In this document: piece after piece, positions 49,191 through 61,300 of the stretch
How the letters are laid out: every line of letters begins with the position of its first letter
How positions within the stretch are numbered: position 1 is the stretch's first letter
Assembly (NCBI GenBank): GCA_017562135.1
Contig: QEYB01000713.1
Location: 372,001 to 436,000 of the forward strand
DNA from: Dipylidium caninum
Taxonomy: Eukaryota > Platyhelminthes > Cestoda > Cyclophyllidea > Dipylidiidae
Length of the DNA: 64,000 nucleotides
Direction of reading: 5' to 3'
Program-made: the position numbers and the translations under genes
Notes under the pieces: generated by a model
What the model was told of the DNA's origin: nothing
Databases searched by the model: none
The model's input: only the letters and a program-made list of their open reading frames with translations

Positions 49191-50702
49191 CCATGGCGTT
49201 GCAATTGGTCTTCACCGGATTTTTCCTTCCCTTGAGGGGACATCGTCGGATTTTCACTAGTTGTGGAGCTACATCAACGAAAACACGAAGCAGTTGTACC
49301 AAGCCAGCTCGACTTATGCCGAGGCGGTAGCTAAAGAGACCAACTTTAACCATACACGTAGACGTTTTAGAAGCCATCTACCAAGTTACCACCGAAAATC
49401 TTTTAGATGTAACACAAATTTGCCATGCTGTACGACTTCTCAAAACGCCAACACTTGTGCCAATGAAAGTGCCGTTATGCGAATGTCAGAAAAGCAGTCT
49501 TCAAGCCCCTCATCTTCGCCTGTTTCGGGTGGGATTAAAAGGAGGACTAGTGGCGCTGAAGGTCATGACCAGCATCAGGGCGGAAAGGGGCCTTCTGCCC
49601 TCCTTGTAAAAAAATTTCAACCAAAGACGACGCGTTACTTGAGGGAAAGCACCGTATTAATGTAGAGTTGGCGCTTTCCTCGACACCGTAGAGTGAAAGG
49701 GAAGAGGGCTGCCGCCTCATTGAAGGTGGCCAGGTAGACGGCATGCGTGGCCCTAAGTAAATGTTCTGAAACCGCAATGCGAACCGTTGTCGGCGTTCAA
49801 CAATTTCCCACCACGACTCAGTACTTTTGCCTCGGGACCGCCTACAGAACCTGCAAATTGCAACCGTCAGACGAAGCACCAAGCCTGGGCTTAACAACAG
49901 CGCTGTGTTTTTTTTTCCATTCGTTTCATGGCTTGCTCCCTGCGTTGGCGAGTCGTCTTAATTTAGCTTCTGCCACTATGTCGCTCATCCTTTGTCTCAA
50001 ATCCCATAGTTCACTAATTTCCTGGCAACTCGCCCTCCACTTAACCTCGTTCGCACCTCTTCATCGCGTAACACCATTCGTTGTTTTTATTTACTGCCTC
50101 GTGTACATCCTCCCTTCGGCCACCTTTGCGTGTCTGTTGTCTGCCCCTTCTCCTCTACCCGACCCGGCAGGGAAAAGTGTTGCCCACGTCTAAAGTCGAA
50201 TTTCACTGGCAAAGGGAGCAACGCGATGACGAAAAGAACAAAAGTCCTCCAGTTTTGGAGATGTGCAAAACAGTAGTCGCCTTCACCTAAGCGTGTCTCA
50301 CACCGTCGGGGGCCGTCGACAACCCCCGTTGAGCGCTGATTTGAGGGAATGTGATTTGCGAAAAGAAATTCCAACTAACCTTTGTTCTAACAAATCACGC
50401 CAAACGGGGCGGAGGACTCTCTTTCTGTGTGGGAGGAAAATGCTAACTACTTTTTTGCGAAACGCGAAACTTTTGACCGCGAAACCCTCACCACTCTTCT
50501 CTGTTGCCTCGTTGACAATCCCAGTGCGACTTCAGACATATTATTTTCACCACTAGCAACGTGTTCAGTAATTCGGCACCATCGACCAGCTGCTGTCCAA
50601 CGAGGCGGACATGTCAAAGTGGCGGGTTGGAGGAGAATCGGCGTCAGACTGTTGTCGGCACTTTTATTGGATGCGCCATCGTAGGATCGCACAGAACACA
50701 GC
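49191..50702 (+). other. Unresolved ORF cluster upstream of four-TM copy C
   Basis: Counterpart of 32.2-33.7 kb. The frame WSYINENTKQLYQASSTYAE continues longer here (Ser-rich to about 49665), and the hydrophobic stretch TPFVVFIYCLVYILPSA is followed in a neighbouring frame by a charged tail (KVEFHWQREQRDDEKNK). The final frame seen in module B is broken here by deletions in an A run and a T run. No family recognised. Confidence 0.3.
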
Positions 50703-50857
50703 GCCAATCAGTTTGAAGAACTGTTATTCCCATGGAATTAAACAGAGAAAACACTTTCGGAGGCTGCGAAAGACCAGACAGAAACCCTTATTATACTTTT
50801 AATTTGTAATATACTGCCTAGTCGCAACTTTGTGCTAGTCGGTAAGAGCACCTCTAT

Positions 50858-51994
50858 TCAGGCTGCAGAACATCCTCTTCTCCCAAATCCCCATAGTTTA
50901 ACGTTGTTAAAAGCTGTATGGATTTGGTCCTACTGACATTCGAATGATTTGATACTTCGGTTGTTGCAGATAGCCATCATTTCCTCCTATTCTCATTTCG
51001 CCATTTTTCCTTCACTCCCCCTTTAACGCCAAATCCTCCAGCTCATGTTTTTACGTTCCCCACCCCGCTCACTTCGGCCTCCTCTCTTCATCAACATAGT
51101 TCACACTCTCATTTTGTCGTAATAAAACACTCTGTATGACTAAAATTAAGTACCATGTTTTGATTAAAAGTTGTGATAGTTTAAAACTTTCCACATTCGA
51201 AAATGTGATGTCAAGAACGAGACTGTGTGTGTTTCAGGCGACATCCCCATTGTACCTCTTATTATTATAATAACTTTTGTTACTAAATCTACCCATATTT
51301 GCTCTCGGTCTGTTGAGGTTTCATCCTCATACAAGAAACACGAGAATGGGGATGGTTGAGGCGCATTAACGGGAGGACCAAGACCTGAAGTCGGTGCCAG
51401 ACCCTCAACAAGGCACTTGGGGGGAGAACGGAAGAGCTGTTTGTCTAACTCACTCTCTTCCCAAGTGGAGATAACTTTGAAATCTTCCCAGTAGGCTCAT
51501 TCCACTTACCTGCATTCCTGTTGCAAAGACTTTCCCATGACGTCTAACCGAACATTTGAAATTTGTCGACTCCTATACTTTGTCCGAAAGTAGGAGACTC
51601 AGCGTGTCTACGAAGTGAAGTAATTTGATGCAGCCCAGATATGCTAAAATGTGTCGCCGGAGACTCCTGCCACTTCCGTCGTCAAAACTGCATCCGATTC
51701 CAGTCACGACTCTTTCAATAATACTATGATGCACGAAGAACTGCTCATTTAGATTACCCCATTGTACTCGGGTCTTAGTGGCCATGCCGATGTGAAGATG
51801 CATAGTCCTCGTTAGCTTTTGTAGTCTGAGGCATTATCGAATGCTTTTAGACTTTACGTCTTTGACTTGTTAAAGCATCCCCAGTAGAAACCGCGATTCT
51901 CGCAAATAATAGACCTGTTTTCGAGGAACGGAATTATATTTAGTAGTTTATTAGTCTGGGGGTACTGCGCCCTCTTCTCAGAGGAAGAGCAGAC
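50858..51994. other. Single-copy intergenic DNA right of module C
   Basis: AT-rich, no convincing exon. A minus-strand frame at 51573-51803 lacks splice context. It probably includes the 3' UTR of the small gene at 51995-53152. Confidence 0.5.
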
Positions 51995-53152
51995 TCAGGC
52001 GTGTTTTTTTACTGCTATGGGGGGAAATTTGTTGAGTTCATCAATGAACTCATCCACGAATTCCGAGTCGACGGAGACAAGAATCCTGTCCAGCGCTTTG
52101 TACTCAGACACTTCCTTTGGTCTCTCCAAGAACAACTTCTCCTCCTCCATGTACTGAAATGTAGTGGTGGACAGACATCACTACTCATAAATTGCCTAAT
52201 TTTTAACAAATTCACTGGCGACTCCTTCGTCGAGCATACACTTTACCCCGACAGACTTTAAAAGCATAGTACATCCTTTTCTAAAATAAATGTATATTCC
52301 CTAATTGTGTAAAAGAATTAGTCCGAAACACATAAGAACATAGTTTAGGAGAGTTGTAAGGTGAGTGGGTTATAAATGCATTAACAAAATTGTGAAGAGG
52401 AAAGGAAATTTGGGAGGAAATCCCATCGGAACTGCCAAATAAGTGTGCAAGACCGCGTAGTAGCAAGGTTGGAAGTAAGAGGCCTGTCAGTGGCTATCAT
52501 TTGCATTTGAAAACCTTTAACTCTTTAAAATTTAAATAAGGAACCCACAGTATAATGTCATTCCTCGTACGCTCTTATTCCTTTGCCAGAGTCAACATTT
52601 AAAATCGCCTAATTTCAACTTGGCAAGACCCTATGTGAAAGGCTTTTTCCTCATTAGAATACCACTTTCACTTGCTTTAATTTGCTACTGAGTCTCCATT
52701 CACACGATTTCACATCGTCAATGGCTAGGCATCATTAAATATGATGCATATGAATTATGCGTTGCAGGTTGTGTGGCCTTCTTCACCCCCGATTTGAAAA
52801 TTTACGCTACCTTTCGGTTACTACACACGCACTGCCCATTCCGCGCCTGAGAAAACCGACAGAATTACCTTTGAAATAGGCGCAAAGTGGTTATGATCCA
52901 TTAGATAAACAACTCTACAATCTTCTACGGTGTAGCGATTTAAGAGGAGTGACATTTAAGCAGTGCAGAATAACCACTGCTTGATAAACTCCATGTGCTG
53001 GATGAGGAGTAGGACATGTTAAAACTCGTCTAATTCATCAATCACCTCGCATTCATGAGACATAATAATGTACTCACCCTTCTTACAAGCTCCGTAATTG
53101 GCTCTGTTTGCTCGTTATTGTGATACTCGAAATTGACGTAGTTGAGGGCCAT
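51995..53152 (-). CDS. Small two-exon hypothetical protein
   Basis: Exon 1 is 53152-53078: ATG preceded by GCAAA, 25 codons, MALNYVNFEYHNNEQ ending ELVRR, donor GTGAGT. Exon 2 is 52153-51995: acceptor CTACATTTCAG, then YMEEEKLFLERPKEV to the stop TGA. Both ends are phase 0, so direct joining gives 77 residues. The second half is acidic and amphipathic (DSEFVDEFIDELNKF) and likely helical. There is no signal peptide or membrane segment. I do not recognise the family. Additional exons in the 924-base intron cannot be excluded. CCAAT boxes lie upstream. Confidence 0.6.
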
Positions 53153-53223
53153 TTTGCCTACTTTCAGTGTAGTCTGTTGGTCAGCACGCGGATTTGCAAC
53201 TTTTTATCTGCCTTTCCATGCCG

Positions 53224-53275
53224 CGATTTGATTGGTCGCTTTCGGTGGAAATCCTAGCTGAGCACCAATCAGATT
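53224..53275 (-). promoter_or_regulatory. CCAAT-containing promoter region of the small gene
   Basis: GATTGGTCGC (CCAAT on the minus strand) and, about 35 bases on, CACCAATCAG in the other orientation, 80-120 bases upstream of the ATG at 53152. The local GC content is higher than around it. Confidence 0.45.
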
Positions 53276-56200
53276 CCTCAGAAGGCACACATGAACCAGA
53301 AGGCAAATTACATTTAAGTAAAGATTGAAAATTGAATATAAAGGAATGGACCCCCCTTTTGAACTCTATATCTCAGTTTTACAAGGGTATGCGAGCTTTT
53401 GGAAAGCTTTTTGTGCTCTAAAATGGGGTAAGGTGACATTGTGACTGAAAATGCAAGTAAACTCGATCGTCGTTAACTTTCACTCCTGTAAATAGATAGG
53501 CAAGTTCAGGGAAATTGGTACAATATCAGGTGAATTCTCTAGAGAACCACCATTGTGCAACCTTGAACACCAAAATATGCGAAATAACTTTCACGTTTAT
53601 CCGGAACCGGACCTCCGAATATGGAATTTTTGCGGTGCAGGGTGTAGACATGCTACGTCACGCAACCAATGCAACGACACCAAAATGTACTAATCTGCAA
53701 ACTGAGAAAAATTAATTAGTTGTTTTCGATTAAGAGTGCTGTAAAACTGAGTACTACATAACTTTGCCTCAAGAGTGAGACATGGCGATTATTTCCCTTA
53801 CCACTTAGAGATAGAAAAGCAGACATAAATACAATGGAATGTGTGCAGACATGATAAAATACTTTACATTGCCTTTGCATCCGATTTTACGTAAACAAAT
53901 GTGTGTGAAATTTACATTACAAATGGAACACTTGGAAGAATGGATGCAATCTTAACAAAGTGTACCAGAAGGGGTACACTGAAAGCCTGTCGTTTGCCAA
54001 AATTTTTAAATTTTGGCGTTGTTCCTCTTCCTAAAGCCTCAGTTCCTTCATCTCCACTTTTGCATACCGCAGTGATCTAGAGGAGACTGTGAGTTTTAGG
54101 GCTTTGCCATTGTCGAACGCCTTTGTTTTTTTTGGGAAACACTAGCGCATTTTATCGTTGTAGTCTTCCTCGGTACAAGTTAAGCATTTCGTTTTCATCA
54201 GCAACAGGAGTTGAAAAAAACTTTAATTAACGAGCAGGTGAGATGCTGTGGATTTTGAGACCAACACGAAATAAAAAACGTCCAACATGAGAAGAATACC
54301 CTTTGCTAATATAATTCTTTGACATCATGGAGCTAGTCCGAGAATTAGCACCTCTGAAATATAGAAAGTGGTGGGACTGATGCTCATCCACCAATGTCGT
54401 ACAAAGGCGATAAATTCTTCATTCCTCTGGCTTTTCATAAACGCAGCAAACATTCTTTTCTTGTTTACTTATACACATTATCACATTATTTATTAACCTC
54501 CGTCAATCGGCCTACTCGAAGGGACGAAATTAGGTTATTCTATGAATGGAGCACCAACGAACGGTACAAAAAATAATTCTGTCAAGAGTTGGATGTTTGA
54601 CGAGTATTTACCTTCCAATAAATCCCCTTTGTGTGTTTGTGTGTGTGTCTGCGTATGTGCGTACGGCGAGTAGGAGACATTGTATGAAAAGCTCGAAAAC
54701 CAGCAGATCATCCAGAAATACCCAAGCGTCTGTCCTTACGTCAATTTCATTCATATTTGTAATTATGGCCAGCTGTTAATAAATTCTAGCACGTTTTAGA
54801 ACCACAGTGTGTGCCAGCATTGTGGCTGTCGTCCTTCTGATTAGAGGAGAAGAAAAAAAAAGAAACCATTCAAGTTTGCTCTTCCCGTGTCAGGGGCGTC
54901 AGGAAATCCCTTGTAATGGTTGGACATTCAACCATGTTATAATGTGGTATCACCAACCCAGAACACATTTTTAGGTCACAAGACATTCATCCTGCTATGG
55001 AAAAGTAGAATCATATGCTACTCTCTGGCATAGACTTGAGATAACTGTTCTAACCGTGCAAATTTAGCATTCAACCAGATTTTTGTCACATGCGTTTCAA
55101 TATGATGCGAGGGATGTCAATTTTTTCTATTATATGCGTTTGATTTTCCATTAAAATTGCTTGAAACCGAAAGTACTTTGAACGGCAGAAGGGATATTTT
55201 AATTTTACAACTCATCTGCTTTTGAGAGATTTAGCGGCATTGTTAATCGCAATGTGGATGGCATTTTTTGGCATTTATCTGCAGGCTCAAATAACTTAAG
55301 TTTATGTAGGTGCTAAGGGTATTGCATTGATGGAACACTTTCCTTACACGCTACCAAACTGGGCTCCCTTTCCCTCCTGAGGACAGGCGAGAAGGACGAC
55401 AAGGCATTCAAAATCGACAAATGGCAGCCCTACCCTGGACAACATTTTAATTATTCCACGCAACTACTTTTCCTCCTAGACATGAAAAAAATAAATTACC
55501 TATTCTTAGCATGAATTCGTAGCGGTCTAGGTTTCAGCCAATTTAATTCACATATTTATTTATTTGACCTTTGAAAATTATTCCCAAAGTGACCTGCTTC
55601 AAAAACACACAAATACGGTAAGAGATTATTTACAGTCACACGTCAAAGGTAAGTGTGAATCAATTAATAGGCCTTGTCAAAACCCATCTTTTAGTGGAAG
55701 CGCATGAAGAGTACGAGAAAGAAAAATAAGGAATTTGTTACCCGGTGTGTAATGAGACATTTGCACCGGTGATACGAGTGGAAATATTTGCAGTGTTGTA
55801 CGCATCGGGGAAACAAAAGTATCCGCCCGAACTCTTGTACCTTACGTGTGTTGCGAAACTACATAAACCACGCTTTGTCAAACAGCTCAAGAACGCCATA
55901 ACGCATTTTTTTGTTAATAGCGAAAAATTGGCTTTACAGTGGAACATCTTTTTCCGCTAAAATCGGCCCATTTCTGCGGATCAGAGCGTAGAACCAGAGC
56001 CCTCGACTACAACTTGTGCATGTGAATCGCACAAGCATACGTTCAAATGGATCTAACACTCACTTCTTCCGCGTAAGGACCTTGAACTATGACTCACATA
56101 AACAGTGAGTCATTTCCTTTTTAAAATTGTTGGTACAGAAGTAGCTTTTGTATCCATATGAAGGAATGGAACTCTAAATCTTTATTATTGTGCAGGAAAT

Positions 56201-57879
56201 GGCAAATTGGGAGTTTTGATGGGATCTATAACCGTTTACATTGCTCGAAATCAACGCAAATTTGATCTACTAACAAAGTTTACTAACAATTTATAGGAAA
56301 TGTGGTTCTTTATCCCACGAGACACATATATTTCGTTCCCTTTCATCTGGTATAGTTTTGTATAATAAACTCTTTTGTCTACTTCCGGTAGAAGCACTGG
56401 CGATAATAGTCGGTGATTATCCCCCAAAAATGACTACTGCAATTTCTAACTGCAATTTATGCCTTTTATCCAAATTGTCTACCCAGCTCAGTGAGGGATT
56501 ATTCAAATTAACGTTCTTCCATGCTCTGTTTCCCGTAGCTTTATGTGAACCCACCTTTCTCCCACTGTCTATCCAAAGTAAATAGATTTTGGAGGAGGTT
56601 TACAATCCCAAAAACTAAAACTTCATAACGAAACATTTCGAGGAAACTTCGGATGCTGCATTGGCATATTTCCCATATTCCAGACATATTATTTATTACC
56701 ACCACCGAGGCTCCTTACTCTCAGGAACCGGTATTGTGACAAAATATTAACATGCTCCCAGAGTCGAAAGTTGCACATATTTTACAGTTTCTATGTATGC
56801 TGAATGTGTTTGAAAGAGCCCAGACCTATATTTTACATCGTCTTGATGTTTTACCCACGGGGGTCGCAATAAATTTTGGAGGAGTAGGTCGATCTTCTAA
56901 AACTCACCTTCTCCATTGTATCACCCGTTCAGGGTTTCAACGGGTCAAATAATGCATATTAAAGTATGCCGGTGGGCTTCTTTGGGTTTTTCATGGGGGT
57001 ACATTTAAACAACACAATGAAAAAAAGTTTCAGCTCATCTCCCGCGTACACAATCGCCTTAATCCCAGGATCTGCAATTCCTCAACCAGAAAGTCAGAGC
57101 ACACATTCAGTCTTATGTAAGCTGAATATTTAATCTTTCGACAATTTGGCTGACACACCAAGCGCAGTTGATATTCACCTGCGTCTATTTCATTCGGAGG
57201 TAAAAATTGTGTATTTTGCTAAGCAGGTTTCGGTTAGAATACCTCAAAGGGGATCGAATTTTGCCTGACTTAAAATAAAAATGTCACAAAAATATCACCG
57301 CGATTGTGTTATTCTTACCTCGCTTCCCTCTAAAAAAATGACATGCCTCATATTTTTCGCCTTTTCCTCGGCACACTTCAGGAGTATTTCCAAATTCTCT
57401 TACGAAATTGCGCTAAAGCATGCATTTCTTTCACACTTTTGTTACCTTCTACTTAGTATTTTTTCCCATTAGTTTGTCTTGAAGAAATCGAGACACTCTT
57501 AACGAAGGTGGCGAGGGCCTTTCACTTGCATCGAAGCACTAGTTTCTTCAAGAGCGTAATCATCCGTGAGTTTGCATAGGATGACACAAAATGGAGGATT
57601 TCTTGGCTATTTATGCGGCATCTTCAATAGGCGGAAAGGTTGAATGTGCCATATTTTACAGTTGTCCTTTTAATTTCCCTCCTGCAGCAAATCGCGCTGC
57701 CCCCTCCAATTCAACGCATCGTAAGCATTTGTTATTATAAAATAATTTTTTTCTATCCTTGCCCACATCCTATAGATTTGAAGCCACCCTTAGTCAACCG
57801 TAGCGGACCAATGAATCAGTCTCCTTCTCATCAAATGGCGGATTCTAAAAAGAATTCTTCTTCTTCTTATTCTACATAA
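53276..57879. other. AT-rich single-copy DNA without assigned genes
   Basis: Open frames are short. The longest, at 55745-55960 on + (71 codons, with YPPELLYLTCVAKLHK), overlaps an equally open minus frame and has no splice context. A GT-rich stretch lies near 54632-54660. No RNA gene or repeat family was recognised by eye. Confidence 0.45.
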
Positions 57880-58390
57880 CATCATCATCATCATTGCCAA
57901 CAACATCATCTTGTTATAATTCTTCTTCTTCTAGCTCTATTCTTCTTCGACTTGCTGCTAAAATAATTGGCATTACTATTATTGTTATTATTATTATTGT
58001 TGTTATTACTAATATCCTTTTCTTCTAAATTCTTCTTTTCCTCCTCCTCGGCTCCTCCTCGGCTCCTCCTCTCCTCCTCCTTCTTCCATCATTATCCTTT
58101 TCTTCTACCACCTTCTTCTTCTCTTCCTCCTCCCCATCACCATAAGCAACGCAGCATTAACGTCAGCGAAACAGTAAACATTATAATTATTATTGTACTT
58201 ATCATTATTATTGTCTTTTTCTAACTCATCATCATCATCACCTCCATCGCCGCCAAAACCATCGTTATTACCACCACCACCACCAACATTTTCTTCTAGC
58301 TCTGCATTATCACTATCATCATCTTCCTATGATTTTCCTTATTCTTCTCCGCTTCCTTTTTTTTATTCTTCTCCTAAGCCCTCTTTTTAA
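57855..58390 (+). repeat. Low-complexity pyrimidine/AT trinucleotide block
   Basis: TTC/CTT, ATT/TTG and ATC/ACC triplet runs with CTCCTC stretches. Open frames here encode poly-Leu or poly-Ser and are artefacts. Confidence 0.85.
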
Positions 58391-61300
58391 TGAAACTATT
58401 AGCTTTCCACATCTCTCACGCGAACACCCGACATGTCGTTCGGTCTCTATAACTGCAGTTGCTTTAAGATTTAAGATTATCCCTCTGATCACATAAAGGC
58501 ATACTTCTGTTTATTTGCATTTAATCCTTGCAAGCGGTAGTTGAACAAGGCCTCCGCGTATCACTTAACAGAGGAATGCCGGTTTGCCTAAGAACATGTT
58601 GTCAACGAGCACTCTGCTCGAAGAAGAGTCTGACCGCAAGAAAATTCCCTGCTTACTATTGCTACTTTCCGTCAGACGGGACCAGTCGCCGGCAAAATGA
58701 GCAACCTTTTTCCTTAAGTTAGTGACATTTCACAGCCACAACAATTACACTCTCGGGGTGTTATGATATGGACTATCCAATGGCCCGTCTCCCCCGTGTG
58801 AGGGAAGAAAGAACTGCAATCTCGGGCTCTTTACTGCCAACATTTTAGTCAAGCGAATGTTTAGCATCTTTACAACAACAGGAAATATCCTGACCATTGA
58901 CAACGAAATTATGAAACAATGTTTAATCCTCTCTCCAAATTCCCCTTTTTCACCAAGCTAAATACCTTATGCTGTTTCCAGTGTTCTTCGACGAGGAATG
59001 TAGAATACTCGTTTTAAAAAGGGCTTCTGAGTGAGTCAAAGTGAGTCCATGTGCCTCAGAGGCTCAATTTTTCCTTGCCAAGACTTCGAGTCTCCCAAAA
59101 TACTCAGTAGATTTTAAGTAAACTTTCCTTTTTGGTAGGACCATCCTTTTGTATCGGTGTGAAGGAACATCAGTGATTTTATTTCCTTTTAGAATAAGGC
59201 AACGTCTCCCACAAAATATCTACAATATTAAGGCTTCTTCCTCATTTCTTGCATGGTCAGTGAATATGGCAATCCTAACTGGTGCATGTTCGTTTTCTCC
59301 TTTCAGGCAAGTGTGCTTCGTGCAGTGGGGAAAGTGCGTTACCATGTGATATTTTCCAGACCGAGCGATGAAGCCATAAATTACCCCCCCGCAGGTAGTG
59401 ACCTTCCTTCCGTCTGGCTTCGACAAGAACTTAAATCACCCAAAGGTCGAGGAACTAATTACCCAACCTTTTGTTGGAGCTGGGACTTGAGGATTTCATA
59501 ATACCTCCAGAGTACGCGATAATTAGGTAACAAATGAGGAATTACCGGGCTGAGGGAATGCCTTTTTACAGACTTGCATTAATACACTTTGCATCAGAAG
59601 CTCGGTGGCAAAGGTGAAGCTTTCAGTTTCCTTCTGATGCTGCACAATAATAAACCTTCATGATGGTAATACATATTTCCCTCATCGAGCAGACAGTCTT
59701 GTTGGTAAAGGAAATGCCTCATGCAGCGGACATGGTCGGGTGGGAGTCCGCCAGTATTTTAAAGTCTTCCCCAAGACGGCAAATATGTGTTTAGGAAAAC
59801 ACTACTAAATGCCATCTTCAGAGGATAAATAAGTGGTCTGGGCAGAAATGCAAACAAGTATACAGTGATTCTTTCCCCTATGCACACCTCACCATGATTG
59901 CATTCCGTTTCGCCGTCAATTTGGTCATTCACCAAACATCGTAATGTGGATAACTGAGATGATTATGGATACCTTTAAAATGGAGCACGCTAGGGGAAAT
60001 AAACTTAAACATTAAACGTGTTCTTTGGGGGATTATCGGTTCAGAATTGCTCTGAGGACACAGATCCTCTTGAATATTTTCCCTGGGGGAACAACAAATA
60101 CCTTAAATTATAAAACCGCATCAGTGTGTGTTAGACATGTTTTGGGACGTAGCCTTAAAGTTAACGAGTTTAGATGAATTCATTAGTCTGAAGGACATTA
60201 GCACTCTCCTATATCGTGTCAGGCAAAAAATCAGCTGTCGGGATTTGTTATCGAATTTTATAAATACTACTTAAAGTATTTCAGTAAACTGTTTTAACCA
60301 CTGAAGCTGATGTAATTTAAGTTTTTGAATGCATTCTCTCACTTACAAACTGAATTCTTCTTATTTTCCTCATTGAAAGACCACTTCAAAGTATTTCCTA
60401 ATGAAGAAGGACGTTACTTGAAAGAATGCTGATCTAGCTCCCCTCCGTGATTAAACTAAAAGTGCCACGCTGGTAAAATTTATTTAAGTATTCTACGGTA
60501 AATAAGAGAAGCACCTCATAATGCGCTTGTGGATTCTTTTTTGGGCACAGTCTGGTGTGAAATACGTGCTTTTCTATGCGTAACTAAGCGAGTTAACAAG
60601 TTAGTCCCAGTAATTCGTGTGGACCGGTGTCAAGGGCTAGTGACAGGTGAGAATGGCGTTTTCTCAACACAGCCATGACACAGTAAAATAATGGTAGACT
60701 TTTATGTGTGTGATGCAATGTTTCAAGGTAGAACTCCGTTTGAACCTCAAAAGTTTACCGTTTATTTATATAACAGGATATATCAAGCTCTTATGCTTTT
60801 GATTACTTGTAGAAAAGAAAGTGAGCATTCTCCCAAATCCTCAAATCCAAAAAAGAGAGACAGATTCACAACTTACGGCAGGTTTTTGGCAATCTTCACT
60901 TCACATTTTTTTGGTAAAATTCTCACTGTGTACTTTGACATCGGCCCCACAAAAGAATCATTTTTCGGTACGTGCGACTTTGCTGGTGTGAGACTTTCTC
61001 ACGTATTTCGTTTTTCCGCCAGAGAAGTTTAAGAGGAAGTGCTTCTGTCGTCCAGGTAGCTTCAACCCTCGCCAATTACATGTTTCTCATGTCGAAGACT
61101 TTACTTTCGCCAGCTGCCTTCTCAACGTTAAAGTATTCTTATACCTACTGGGATAGAAGGTGTCTGAAAACAAAAGTGACACTTCTTTCTCTCTGTGTGA
61201 ATAATACCTTCCTTTCCTTGCCTTAAATCTTATTTTAGTAGGATATTCTTAATACCTTAAACCTCATTCTTCCTCTCCGATGTTAGACGGTTTTATCGTA

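Larger units (their letters stand above)
33860..49400. repeat. Right arm of large inverted duplication
   Basis: Reverse complement of 12.0-27.31 kb. Its inner edge (about 33860) coincides with the outer edge of module B to within a few bases, making a sharp compound junction. It contains DUR3-like copy R, a mariner remnant and the beginning of module C. Confidence 0.92.
44534..50857. repeat. Module C: direct repeat of module B at the right end of the duplicated region
   Basis: Collinear with 27576-33858. Its first part continues right-arm homology to the left arm; its last part (about 49.45-50.86 kb) is shared only with module B. The end is abrupt: after GTCGGTAAGAGCACCTC the sequence becomes single-copy. 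Many one-base indels relative to B lie at 46.5-48.2 kb. Confidence 0.93.

Noticed and set aside
12000..50857. Inverted repeat as a transposon, Maverick/Polinton-type or viral insertion
   Set aside because: The arms contain intron-bearing host-type genes and no integrase, polymerase or capsid-like frames; the edges lack target-site duplications visible by eye.
57967..58390. Poly-Leu and poly-Ser frames
   Set aside because: Pure low-complexity triplet repeats.
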